Of a stretch of DNA of 22,095 nucleotides, positions 7,977 through 15,229 are shown in pieces. Made by a program: the position numbers and the translations under genes. Origin of the DNA: a virus; the IMG/VR virus record IMGVR_UViG_3300042154_001770, positions 1 to 22,095 of that record. One strand, 5' to 3'. The notes beneath the pieces were generated by a model. That model was given only the letters and a program-made list of their open reading frames with translations, was not told where the DNA came from and made no database searches. Each line of letters opens with the position of its first letter. The stretch's first letter is position 1.

Positions 7977-8737
7977 TCGAACTCAGCACCGTGTTCTACC
8001 GATACCTGCAACTCGCGGGACTAGATCGGTCGAGTATCACCGCGCAAATGTTCGCGCAGTTTCGTGATTTTGCGAACGGTCGGATCGACAGCATCTGGAA
8101 ATCGGATGTGTGGCCAGACCTGATCCGCGTCACGGCGTACCCGGGCGACACCGTGGCCGTCGATGCTCAAGGCATCCGCACCGTGCAACTCGGCACCGAT
8201 GTCGGCGAGGTGCTCAACGTCTACGACCAAGATCCGCGGCTCACTACTCGAGCCAAAATTCTGAAGTACTTTTTGTACAACGACGGCACGAACGACTTCA
8301 TCAACTTGATGCAGAATGCGACGCCGGTCTTCGTGGAGTACCGCATTTCAAATCCAGAACTCTACGGCGACGCCTGGTCCTCCACTGTGGCCTACTCTGT
8401 TGGCGCCCAAGCCTACTTCGACACCAGCAGCAACACCGGATCATTCACGCCTGGCGCCGGCAAGCAGCCCGCCGGCAACCTGTACGAGTGCATTATCGCG
8501 ACCACCGCCAACCAGTCGCCCACCAGCAACACCGCCAACTGGTCGCTGGTCGAAATTCCCTACTTTTTGGGAGACTATGTCGCCCGCGCTGCTCTCTCCG
8601 ACTACCTCCGCGCCGAGGGTCAATTTGATCAGGCCGTCATCGCTGAAGCCGAGGCTGAACAAACTCGTGAAAAAGAGGTCGAGCGAATTCTCACTAGCCA
8701 AGGCCAAGTCCGCAGAATTAACTTTTTTGGTTATTAA
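7967..8737 (+). CDS. Head-tail adaptor (connector) with an inserted module
   Basis: This encodes a 256-residue protein that resembles podoviral adaptors binding beneath the portal. It has an N-terminal helical part (1-60), a beta-rich centre, and a C-terminal helical bundle (about 197-245) ending in a flexible tail (INFFGY). Residues about 136-196 interrupt this with a separate pattern, W-x6-Y-x2-G-x3-Y ... LYEC ... SP ... NW, strongly reminiscent of small aromatic carbohydrate-binding modules (CBM5/12-like) often found in phage structural proteins. The core resumes at EIPYFLGDY. The start overlaps the previous gene by 10 bases; GGAAG lies directly against the ATG, too close to be a good Shine-Dalgarno site. 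Adaptor call good; the role of the insertion is inference. Confidence 0.8.
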   Translation: MRLIELSTVFYRYLQLAGLDRSSITAQMFAQFRDFANGRIDSIWKSDVWPDLIRVTAYPGDTVAVDAQGIRTVQLGTDVGEVLNVYDQDPRLTTRAKILKYFLYNDGTNDFINLMQNATPVFVEYRISNPELYGDAWSSTVAYSVGAQAYFDTSSNTGSFTPGAGKQPAGNLYECIIATTANQSPTSNTANWSLVEIPYFLGDYVARAALSDYLRAEGQFDQAVIAEAEAEQTREKEVERILTSQGQVRRINFFGY

Positions 8738-8748
8738 AATTCAAATCT

Positions 8749-9054
8749 ATGCAACTCACCAAAGCCATCAACCTCTACCCGAAGCCGCATGTCGGTCAAA
8801 CGCTGCAAGAAATTGCAGTCGCTGCCAGCGTCGTTCAGCTCACCGCATTCAATCTTCAGACCCACTACGTTCTGCTTGAGGTCAAAAATGCCTCGGTCTA
8901 CGTCACTTTTGACAACAGCACACCAAGCGCGACCAATGGACATGTGCTCGCCTCGGGATACCGCGAAATGGTCAGCCGGCAGACCGCGCAGGCCGCTAAA
9001 TTTATTTACGTTAGCGCCGCCGCTCGCGTTATCGCTTCTCCGTTTACGGACTAA
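8749..9054 (+). CDS. Small beta-rich virion protein (head-fibre/decoration-like)
   Basis: This encodes 101 residues dominated by alternating hydrophobic beta-strand patterns. VYVTFDNSTPSATNGHVLASG (landmark near residues 50-70) and KFIYVSAAARV near the end are typical of small beta-sandwich phage proteins found near adaptors. It has no signal peptide, membrane helix or catalytic residues. It lies 11 bases after the adaptor and 2 bases before the next tiny gene. A decoration or tail-attachment role is plausible. The family is not named with certainty. Confidence 0.7.
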   Translation: MQLTKAINLYPKPHVGQTLQEIAVAASVVQLTAFNLQTHYVLLEVKNASVYVTFDNSTPSATNGHVLASGYREMVSRQTAQAAKFIYVSAAARVIASPFTD

Positions 9055-9056
9055 AC

Positions 9057-9170
9057 ATGCAAGCACTGCTGAACCGCATGCTGAAGGTGGTTCGCATTAT
9101 CGCCTTCCTTAACACCGAGGAAAACCGACAGCTTCTCCTCGAGGATGGATCCCGCATAATTGTCGAATGA
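9057..9170 (+). CDS. 37-residue small protein
   Basis: This short ORF runs from ATG 9057 to TGA 9168-9170. It starts MQALLNRMLKVVRIIAFLN and ends with an acidic, strand-like LLLEDGSRIIVE. The first half could form an amphipathic or weakly hydrophobic helix. It exactly fills the gap between two genes: its ATG is two bases after the previous stop and its stop overlaps the fibre ATG (ATGA). This tight fit supports it being real. The function is unknown. Confidence 0.6.
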   Translation: MQALLNRMLKVVRIIAFLNTEENRQLLLEDGSRIIVE

Positions 9171-11272
9171 GCGTTGATAAAAAAATCTCTCAGTTGCCGG
9201 TCGCCACCGGCGTCAACACCAACGACTTCACGGTCCTGGTGGACGGATCAACCTCGACCAACAAGCGGGCCACGGTTCTTCAGATTTTGGCAGCAAGCGG
9301 TGGCGGTACGGTCACCTCGGTCTCAGTAAGCGGATCCGATGGAATCACCAGCAGTGGCTCTCCCATTACATCGACCGGAACAATTGCGCTAGGTCTTGGC
9401 GCAATTACGCCGACCAGTGTGGTCGCCTCTGGGGCCGTCTCGGGGAGCAACCTGAGCGGCAGCAATACCGGCGATCAGACGATCACGTTGACCGGAGATG
9501 TCACCGGATCGGGCACAGGCTCATTTGCCTCGACCATTGCAGCCGGCGTAGTGACCAACGCGAAGCTGGCCGACATGACTGGCACCGTAATCAAGGGCCG
9601 GTCTAGCGGCACCGGTGCCCCAACCGATCTGAGCATGGTGTCGGTCAACGCCATGCTGCCGGTCTTCGTGGGCGACTCAGGATCCGGTGGCACGCAGGGT
9701 CTGGTGTTGGCGCCCACCGTAGGATCTGCCGCAGCCAAGAAATTTCTGCGAGCCGATGCCTCGTGGACTGCTCCAGATCTCAACGACCTTACGCCCAGCC
9801 AGGCGGGCAACTCGGGCAAAGTACTTTCCACAAACGGCACGACCACAGCATGGTCATCCGTTGGCGTCGGTAGCGTGACCAGCGTGTCCGTTGTGACCGC
9901 TAACGGGGTCAGCGGCACCGTAGCCACTGCCACCACGACGCCGGCCATCACGCTGGCGCTTGGCGCCATCACACCGACATCCGTTGCTGCGTCTGGGGCG
10001 GTCAGTGGGTCAAATCTGAGCGGGACCAACACGGGTGACCAGACGACGATCACCGGCAACGCTGGCAGTGCGACCATTCTGCAAACGGCTCGCGCAATCA
10101 ACGGCGTAAACTTTGACGGCTCCGCAGCGATTACGGTCACCGCCGCGGGGTCTACGCTTTCGGACACGGTGCCGATTGCGAAGGGCGGCACGGGTCAGGT
10201 CACGGCGCAGGCGGCGCTCAATGCCCTCCTGCCAAGTCAGGCTGGCGCGAGCGGAAAGAACCTACAGAGCGACGGCACCAACGTCAGCTTCGTGGCCGAC
10301 GCCGGCGGCACGGTGACATCTGTTGCGGCTACCGCTGGCACTGGCATCAGTGTATCGGGCAGCCCCATCACCACCTCGGGCACGCTCACCATCACCAATA
10401 CCGCGCCAGACCAGACGGTAGCCATTGCTGCCGGCACGGGTATATCTGTCAGCGGAACCTATCCCAGCTTCACGGTTACCAACAGTTCTCCCTCGTCTGG
10501 CGGCACGGTGACCAGCGTGGCCGCAACGGTGCCCAGCGTTTTGTCAATTTCTGGCAGTCCAATTACAGGCGCCGGCACGCTGGCGATTACCTACAGCGGC
10601 ACGGCACTACCCGTAGTCAACGGCGGCACCGGCGTGACCACATCGACCGGCACCACAAATGTGGTGCTGTCAGGCTCGCCGACAATCACCACGCCAGTCA
10701 TCGCGCAAATCAACGACGCGAATACTAACGCAACGCTCAAGCTCGCGTCGATTGCTTCAGCGGTCAATCAAGTCACAATTGAGAATGGCTCTGCTGGAAA
10801 TCCTGTGCATATTCGTGCAACAGGTAGCGACGCTTCCGTTGGCCTGCACTTGGTCGCCAAGGGCGCGAGCGGCTACGTCAACGTCACCGATGGCGTGGAC
10901 GAAACCAAGCGGCTTATGTTCAACGCTAGTGGCGGCACGACAAGTACGCGCACGATGCTGTCTAGCACGCAGACCGTTAACCGCACGATCTCGTTGCCTG
11001 ATGCGACGGATACTTTAGTTGGTAAGGCGACGACGGATACGTTAACAAATAAAACACTTACAAGCCCCACCCTGACATTGGCCGGCGTGGGTATCGCTAC
11101 CTCGGCAAGTACCAATCTAAACATTTTAGGTTCGACAACAACCGTGTCTAGTCTGCGTATTATTCCGGGAGTAGCGCCTACATCACCCGTCAATGGGGAC
11201 GTTTGGTCAACGTCTGCGGGGGCATTTATTAGAATCAACAACACGACTTATCAATTTGGGTCACTCCCATAA
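9167..11272 (+). CDS. Tail fibre protein 1, repetitive Gly/Ser/Thr-rich
   Basis: This encodes 701 residues with the composition of a trimeric beta-structured phage fibre: Gly, Ser, Thr, Ala and Val dominate and Cys is absent. The N-terminus KKISQLPVATGVNTNDFTVLVDG is a common virion-attachment start in environmental phage fibres. Four copies of a unit beginning GTVTSV or GSVTSV (near nt 9305, 9875, 10310 and 10505) alternate with a longer repeat (see separate entry). Near the C-terminus are SLPDATDTLVGKATTDTLTNKTL and a GDVWSTSAGAFIRIN-type tip. There is no S74 autocleavage domain. Coupling to the previous gene is by ATGA. The last 230 bases are visibly more AT-rich than the body, so the tip may have been exchanged. 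Receptor specificity cannot be read. Confidence 0.88.
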   Translation: MSVDKKISQLPVATGVNTNDFTVLVDGSTSTNKRATVLQILAASGGGTVTSVSVSGSDGITSSGSPITSTGTIALGLGAITPTSVVASGAVSGSNLSGSNTGDQTITLTGDVTGSGTGSFASTIAAGVVTNAKLADMTGTVIKGRSSGTGAPTDLSMVSVNAMLPVFVGDSGSGGTQGLVLAPTVGSAAAKKFLRADASWTAPDLNDLTPSQAGNSGKVLSTNGTTTAWSSVGVGSVTSVSVVTANGVSGTVATATTTPAITLALGAITPTSVAASGAVSGSNLSGTNTGDQTTITGNAGSATILQTARAINGVNFDGSAAITVTAAGSTLSDTVPIAKGGTGQVTAQAALNALLPSQAGASGKNLQSDGTNVSFVADAGGTVTSVAATAGTGISVSGSPITTSGTLTITNTAPDQTVAIAAGTGISVSGTYPSFTVTNSSPSSGGTVTSVAATVPSVLSISGSPITGAGTLAITYSGTALPVVNGGTGVTTSTGTTNVVLSGSPTITTPVIAQINDANTNATLKLASIASAVNQVTIENGSAGNPVHIRATGSDASVGLHLVAKGASGYVNVTDGVDETKRLMFNASGGTTSTRTMLSSTQTVNRTISLPDATDTLVGKATTDTLTNKTLTSPTLTLAGVGIATSASTNLNILGSTTTVSSLRIIPGVAPTSPVNGDVWSTSAGAFIRINNTTYQFGSLP
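9395..10045 (+). repeat. Long direct repeat pair within fibre 1
   Basis: Bases 9395-9480 and 9959-10045 encode nearly the same peptide: LGAITPTSV, one variable residue, then ASGAVSGSNLSG and NTGDQT. The DNA copies differ mainly at third codon positions, so the repeat is old and maintained at protein level. This is consistent with repeated beta-structural shaft modules. Confidence 0.85.
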
Positions 11273-11283
11273 CCACCACTCAC

Positions 11284-12828
11284 ATGGCACAAATTCAAAA
11301 AGGCACCACCTACACCACCGGCGACCAGGTCACCGCAGCCAACTTAAACAACCTGGCCGACGCTGCTATTCTGTTGGCGGGCGCCATCACCGATCAGACC
11401 GCAAAGACCGTACCACTCGCCGCAGATACGATCCTGCTCCACAGCGCCGCGGATACCGCACTTCGCAAATCGACGCTCACGCAGGTGTTCGCAAATGCCA
11501 CGGGAATTCCGATCAGCACCGGAATTTCGGGTCTTGGCACAGGCATTGCAACTTTCTTAGCCACGCCATCCTCGGCCAATCTCGCCTCTGCGCTCACCGA
11601 CGAAACGGGCAGCGGCGCAAACGTGTTCGCCACGTCTCCAACCCTCGTCACGCCGAACTTGGGAACTCCGTCAGCGGTGGTTCTAACGAACGCTAGTGGC
11701 ACGGCCTCAATCAACATAAACGGCACCGTGGGAGCGACGACGCCGAGCACGGGCAGTTTTACGACGTTAAACACTTCTGGTACTATTGTATCAAAAATTT
11801 CTAGCGGCGTTTTAACCTACAAAGACAGCGTCAGTGCGTCTGTCGGTCTAGCTGAATTTTACCGAATAAATAACGGCTCAACTTTATCTGGTTTAATAGG
11901 CACAAGAGACCAAGTTTTTGGCGGAACCATCAACGATTTTGCAATTGATGGACGAGCTGGAAATTTAGTTTTAGGCTGTGGAGGAAGCATAGTTGCCACC
12001 TTCACCTCCACCGGTCTAAACTCCACGGCCATCGGAGCGACAACGCCGAGCACGGGCGCGTTTACGACGGTGGCGGCGAGCACCTCTGCATCGTTTAGCG
12101 GTGCTGGCCTGCCTTACGCCGCAAACAGCTTGATGCTGAGAAACAACGGCACAGGTGATTCCCAGCTTTGGGCACTTGGTCCGAACACTAGCACTAACGG
12201 GACGATGACGTTTGTTGTTGCTGATAGCGACGGATCGGCGACCAATACGTTTGCAGTGGGAAGTAACACCGGCCTCGCCGTGACCGGGGCGTTGGGGGCG
12301 ACAGGAAACGTGTATAGTGGCAACAATGGGTTTTCAATCGGCACCGGCACGACGGATGGCTTCTACGTCACTCCGCTCGGCACAATGCTTCAATCATTCA
12401 ATGCGGCTGTTGCGGACGGCCAGTATGTGCGGCGGCGTGGAAGTGACGGCGTTATCACATATTACTACCGCGATAACACAAATGTCGGATCGATTTCCGT
12501 CACGACAACCGCGACCGCATACAACACCAGTTCTGATTATCGACTCAAGGATATCATAGGCCCATTAGTCGCAAGCGGAGCGTTTATCGACGCTCTTAAG
12601 CCCAAGGTTGGAACGTGGAAAGCGGATGGCAGCAAGTTTGTTGGATTCCTTGCTCACGAGTTTGCCGAGGTTTCGCCTTCATCTGTGCAAGGTGAAAAGG
12701 ACGCCGTGGATGCCGAGGGCAATCCAAAGTATCAAGGTATGCAAGCCAGCTCCGCTGAAGTCATTGCCAACCTCGTTGCCGAACTCCAATCCGTCCGCGC
12801 CCGCCTCGCCGTTTTAGAATCCAAATAA
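11284..12828 (+). CDS. Tail fibre/spike protein 2 with S74 self-cleaving chaperone
   Basis: This encodes 514 residues. The N-terminus (YTTGDQVTAANLNNLADAA) looks like a fibre-attachment segment, and the middle is Gly/Ser/Thr-rich beta structure. The last ~99 residues match the Peptidase_S74 intramolecular chaperone: SSDYRLKD at 416-423 with the predicted Ser417/Lys422 pair, then GFLAHEFAEVSP, and a final coiled helix (VAELQSVRARLAVLES). In this family the chaperone trimerises, folds the fibre and cuts itself off just before the conserved Ser, so the mature fibre should be about 416 residues. It starts 11 bases after fibre 1, behind CACTCAC. An AT-rich segment (about 11760-12000) is flanked by near-identical repeats. 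The two fibres may act as a branched pair or as alternatives. Confidence 0.92.
   Translation: MAQIQKGTTYTTGDQVTAANLNNLADAAILLAGAITDQTAKTVPLAADTILLHSAADTALRKSTLTQVFANATGIPISTGISGLGTGIATFLATPSSANLASALTDETGSGANVFATSPTLVTPNLGTPSAVVLTNASGTASININGTVGATTPSTGSFTTLNTSGTIVSKISSGVLTYKDSVSASVGLAEFYRINNGSTLSGLIGTRDQVFGGTINDFAIDGRAGNLVLGCGGSIVATFTSTGLNSTAIGATTPSTGAFTTVAASTSASFSGAGLPYAANSLMLRNNGTGDSQLWALGPNTSTNGTMTFVVADSDGSATNTFAVGSNTGLAVTGALGATGNVYSGNNGFSIGTGTTDGFYVTPLGTMLQSFNAAVADGQYVRRRGSDGVITYYYRDNTNVGSISVTTTATAYNTSSDYRLKDIIGPLVASGAFIDALKPKVGTWKADGSKFVGFLAHEFAEVSPSSVQGEKDAVDAEGNPKYQGMQASSAEVIANLVAELQSVRARLAVLESK
11731..12070 (+). repeat. Near-identical repeats flanking an AT-rich block in fibre 2
   Basis: Bases 11731-11770 and 12034-12070 begin GGAGCGACGACGCCGAGCAC and GGAGCGACAACGCCGAGCAC respectively and continue in close similarity. 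Both encode GATTPSTG then [SA]FTT. They lie 303 bases (101 codons) apart, in frame. The segment between them has only 23 G+C of 60 at 11881-11940, far below its surroundings. The arrangement would allow in-frame gain, loss or swap of the block. Confidence 0.8.
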
Positions 12829-12829
12829 C

Positions 12830-12970
12830 ATGACCACTGAACAAGCACTCCAAAACCTCTACGCAGGCAGCCGTCTGGCTCCATTACCCGCCGATCAGCA
12901 CGATTTGCTACGCAAGTGCGCGGAAGCCATTGCGGAGGCGTTAAAGCCAAAGGAACCGAAGGTCGAGTAA
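12830..12970 (+). CDS. 46-residue small hypothetical protein
   Basis: This short ORF runs from ATG 12830 to TAA 12970. It encodes MTTEQALQNLYAGSRLAPLP followed by a helical, charged second half ending in KPKEPKVE. It sits one base after the fibre 2 stop and one base before the next ATG, filling the gap exactly. There is no membrane segment. By pattern it could be a small helical assembly factor, but there is no evidence for a specific role. Confidence 0.65.
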   Translation: MTTEQALQNLYAGSRLAPLPADQHDLLRKCAEAIAEALKPKEPKVE

Positions 12971-12971
12971 C

Positions 12972-13502
12972 ATGGCCGGAACCTCCGACACGAACTGGCG
13001 CAGCTACGTTGGGCCACAGGACAACGGGCTGAAGGTGGACGAGGCTGAGTGGCAAGCTCCACCTGATCCAGAGAACTGGGACGACTTGGTGAAGTGCTCG
13101 AACTGCACCGGGCTAACGATTAGCGGGCTGACGATTCCAGCCAGCCGCGAGGACTCGATTGATTGCGTGCGCGGCTCCAATTACACGGTGCAGAATTGCA
13201 CGGTTCATGGCAGCGTGACGGTGAAGGGCGCAATCAACGGACTGACGCTCTACGGCTGCGTCATCTCAGGCACGATTGAACTCGGGCAGTACGACAACTA
13301 CTGGAGCCGAGGCCGCGCTCCTACGCGCAGAGTTTCCTTGGAGAATTGCTGTTCGCCGGACGGCTCGCCCGTTCGCGTGAAACTTTGGGACGCGGAGATG
13401 CCGCGAATTGAAGGCACCGAGGTGAGCGTGACGCGAATCCCAAAGTGGGTATGGCTTCCTTATTTTCTGTTCCGCCGTTTGACGAATCCGAAGAAGGTAT
13501 AA
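12972..13502 (+). CDS. Mini right-handed beta-helix-like protein
   Basis: This encodes 176 residues. Residues about 40-100 show short hydrophobic strands separated by Asn/Gly turns (NCTGLTISGLTI, GSNYTVQNCTVHGSVTV, INGLTLYGCVISGTIEL), the look of three or four rungs of a pectate-lyase-type beta-helix. Six Cys are present. The C-terminus is hydrophobic and basic (WVWLPYFLFRRLTNPKK), possibly a membrane-touching helix. I see no catalytic Asp/Arg set, so I do not call it an enzyme. It sits between the fibre genes and the holin-like genes, so it could be a fibre accessory that binds surface glycans or part of the lysis cluster. The function is unknown. Confidence 0.7.
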   Translation: MAGTSDTNWRSYVGPQDNGLKVDEAEWQAPPDPENWDDLVKCSNCTGLTISGLTIPASREDSIDCVRGSNYTVQNCTVHGSVTVKGAINGLTLYGCVISGTIELGQYDNYWSRGRAPTRRVSLENCCSPDGSPVRVKLWDAEMPRIEGTEVSVTRIPKWVWLPYFLFRRLTNPKKV

Positions 13503-13505
13503 GCC

Positions 13506-13904
13506 ATGCTCGATCTTCTCACCAACGCACTCGGCGGCGGCGCACTCGGCGTCCTGCTCAGAATCGGCAACGGGTTTTTCGAGAACTTCAAGGCCGGGCA
13601 GGACCACAAGCGAAAGCTCGAAGAGGCAAAGGCAATGGCCGAGATCGCCAGCGACAAAGCAAAGTGGGATGCGTTCACCGCAAGCCAACAGGCGGCCACT
13701 CCTCCGGCCAACACTTCGGCATGGGCAGCAAATTTGATAACGCTGTTTCGCCCACTCATCACGCTGCTCCTCTTGGTTCTGGTGACGATTGTCTTCTTTC
13801 GCGTCACCGCACTTGAGCAGGCCGAGATGATCGACGAGATTCAGTTCTGCGCTTTCAACTGCATCGGGTGGTGGTTCGGAGATCGCATGAGCCGCAAAAA
13901 ATGA
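13506..13904 (+). CDS. Holin-like membrane protein (3TM/GTA-holin type)
   Basis: This encodes 132 residues. The N-terminus is amphipathic (LLTNALGGGALGVLLRIG). A charged helical part follows (about 30-60), then a strong membrane segment at about 77-98 preceded by FRP, and a C-terminal hydrophobic region ending WWFGDRMSRKK (122-132). An RP before the membrane helix plus a terminal W-F-G-D-R is a pattern I associate with 3TM holins of gene-transfer-agent and phage type. Holins form holes in the inner membrane and time lysis. AAGAAGG lies just upstream, one of the few plausible Shine-Dalgarno sites here. The stop overlaps the next ATG (ATGA). Holin is the best guess; another small membrane role is possible. 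Confidence 0.7.
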   Translation: MLDLLTNALGGGALGVLLRIGNGFFENFKAGQDHKRKLEEAKAMAEIASDKAKWDAFTASQQAATPPANTSAWAANLITLFRPLITLLLLVLVTIVFFRVTALEQAEMIDEIQFCAFNCIGWWFGDRMSRKK

Positions 13905-14227
13905 ACGAGCACAAAGACCTCATGGAAGTGGCCAAGCTCTGGAAAGAAACGGGCTGGCTGACTGCGGTCATCGGCGGCGCTGGCATGATTGCTCGCCTAC
14001 TGGCCAACCCGATCCAAGGGACGATCTGGGACAGCGTGCGGCGCGTCATCATGGCGGCCATCGTCTCGACGCTCGCTTGGGTTATCGTTGAGCAAATCGA
14101 AGTCAGCTCGCTCGTGAAGGCCGTAACCTACGGCGTCGCCGGGCTGCTCGCACCCGAGATCATCGACGGCATCACGACGCTGGCAAAAAAGTATTCCAAG
14201 AATCCGGGCAAGCTGCTCAAGAAATAA
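13901..14227 (+). CDS. Second holin-like membrane protein
   Basis: This is a 108-residue protein. The frame is open further upstream (an earlier ATG-like start at 13868), but ATG 13901, overlapping the previous stop as ATGA, gives the natural start MNEHKDLMEV. It has three hydrophobic stretches: about 19-36 (GWLTAVIGGAGMIARLLA), 47-66 (RRVIMAAIVSTLAWVIVEQI) and 71-91 (VKAVTYGVAGLLAPEIIDGI), followed by a basic tail (KKYSKNPGKLLKK). Size, topology and tail fit LydA-like or class I holins. With the preceding gene it may be a holin/antiholin pair. The stop shares a base with the next start (TAATG). Confidence 0.7.
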   Translation: MNEHKDLMEVAKLWKETGWLTAVIGGAGMIARLLANPIQGTIWDSVRRVIMAAIVSTLAWVIVEQIEVSSLVKAVTYGVAGLLAPEIIDGITTLAKKYSKNPGKLLKK

Positions 14228-14859
14228 TGAATCCGAAGCTGATCACCGCTGCGCTCGCCGCGACCGTCATCTGTTTCGCGGGCGTCGGAGTGGTCACGGT
14301 CAAATCGGTCTCGGAGCACATCGCGGCGAGCGACAAAGAATTTGCGATGACGAGCAACGTGCTCAGTCCGCTTTTCGACATTTACGGGCTGGCTATCGTG
14401 GACGGTCAGGCGAAGGCGAGCAAGGGACTCATCGACGCCAAAGAGTTTTGCGACTCGCTGGCGAAGCTCCAAGCCGAGGCGGAGCGATTGCTCGCGGAAT
14501 TTGGCAACCCGGCGGAACTCGTGGCGCAGCACAAGATCGTCGCAGCCTACCTCAAAAAAGCGCGTTCAGCCTGCGACGCCGGGCAAATTGAAACGCTGAA
14601 CTCGCCGGCCATGACTGCCGAGCTTTACGCGGTTGTTGAACCGATGACGGCGCTGATCAACAAGGCGCTGCACGAAGAGCTGACGATTTCGCGCACGCAC
14701 AAGGAGGCCGCAGACCGGGCGCTGATCACGTTTGAGCGGTTCGCCTCGGTGGCTGCGGGGCTGGGCATCGTCTTCGCCATCGCGCCGTGGATCCGTAAGC
14801 AGCCAAAAATTATTAAGAAAGGGATTAAGAAGTCCGCCTCCCGGCGATCTAATTTATGA
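14227..14859 (+). CDS. Membrane protein with chemoreceptor-like four-helix-bundle domain
   Basis: This encodes 210 residues. One membrane segment lies near the N-terminus (about 5-25) and another near the C-terminus (about 172-188), followed by a strongly basic tail (RKQPKIIKKGIKKSASRRS). By the positive-inside rule residues 26-171 face the periplasm. They are almost entirely helical, and the stretch LFDIYGLAIVDGQAKASKG (50-68) resembles the ligand-binding four-helix bundle of methyl-accepting chemotaxis receptors. No HAMP, kinase or receptor signalling domain follows, so it is a sensor shell without output. It is coupled to the two holin-like genes by TAATG and to the next gene by ATGA. A periplasmic regulator of lysis timing (comparable in idea to T4 RI) or a receptor-interfering protein are possible; both are inference. 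Confidence 0.7.
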   Translation: MNPKLITAALAATVICFAGVGVVTVKSVSEHIAASDKEFAMTSNVLSPLFDIYGLAIVDGQAKASKGLIDAKEFCDSLAKLQAEAERLLAEFGNPAELVAQHKIVAAYLKKARSACDAGQIETLNSPAMTAELYAVVEPMTALINKALHEELTISRTHKEAADRALITFERFASVAAGLGIVFAIAPWIRKQPKIIKKGIKKSASRRSNL

Positions 14860-15098
14860 ACCCTAGAGACCTTCCCTGTAACAGCCCGCGTCGCGATGTG
14901 AGCGGCGGCAAGAAATCTGTCGTGCGGGCCTGCGCCTACGGGAAATCCAAAGTGATTCGCTTTGGCGACGCCAACATGAGCATCAAGAAAAGCCAGCCAG
15001 CTCGGAAAGCATCCTACTGCGCCAGATCCGGCGGCATCAAGGGCACATCCAATAAACTGTCGGCCAACTACTGGAGCCGCAAAGCCTGGTCCTGCTAA
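14856..15098 (+). CDS. Small basic Cys-containing phage protein
   Basis: This encodes 80 residues: 18 Lys/Arg, only 3 acidic, 4 Cys (8, 26, 55, 80). The second half reads RFGDANMSIKK, PARKASYCARSGG, and ends SANYWSRKAWSC. This pattern recalls small conserved proteins seen in many environmental podovirus and cyanophage genomes, whose role I cannot name. It is coupled upstream by ATGA and downstream by TAATG. The charge and size suggest a nucleic-acid-associated or virion component; the Cys spacing does not match a standard zinc finger. Confidence 0.75.
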   Translation: MNPRDLPCNSPRRDVSGGKKSVVRACAYGKSKVIRFGDANMSIKKSQPARKASYCARSGGIKGTSNKLSANYWSRKAWSC

Positions 15099-15229
15099 TG
15101 AAAACAAAATCGACCGTAAATTCTGCTGGCAACTACACCAAACCCGCCATGCGGAAACGCATGAAGGCCGGCAAACAGTTCGTTTCTCAGCCAAAATCAA
15201 TTGCCAAAAAAACCGCGAGGTACCGCTAA
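15098..15229 (+). CDS. 43-residue highly basic protein
   Basis: This short ORF runs from ATG 15098 (sharing a base with the previous TAA) to TAA 15229 (sharing a base with the next ATG). It encodes KSTVNSAGNYTKPAMRKRMK, then a Lys-rich end. Thirteen residues are Lys or Arg and none is Asp or Glu. The NSAGNYTKPAMRKR block looks like a conserved core seen in other phage mini-proteins. It pairs with the preceding basic gene. A DNA-condensing or internal virion role is plausible. GAGGT near its end is a good Shine-Dalgarno site for the next gene. Confidence 0.7.
   Translation: MKTKSTVNSAGNYTKPAMRKRMKAGKQFVSQPKSIAKKTARYR

Noticed and set aside
9167-11272. S74-type self-cleavage domain on fibre 1
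   Set aside because: No S-D-x-R-x-K motif is present; the C-terminus ends in an ordinary GDVWSTSAG-type tip.
14856-15098. Zinc-finger reading of the four-Cys basic protein
   Set aside because: The Cys are at 8, 26, 55 and 80, too widely and irregularly spaced for a known zinc-finger type.
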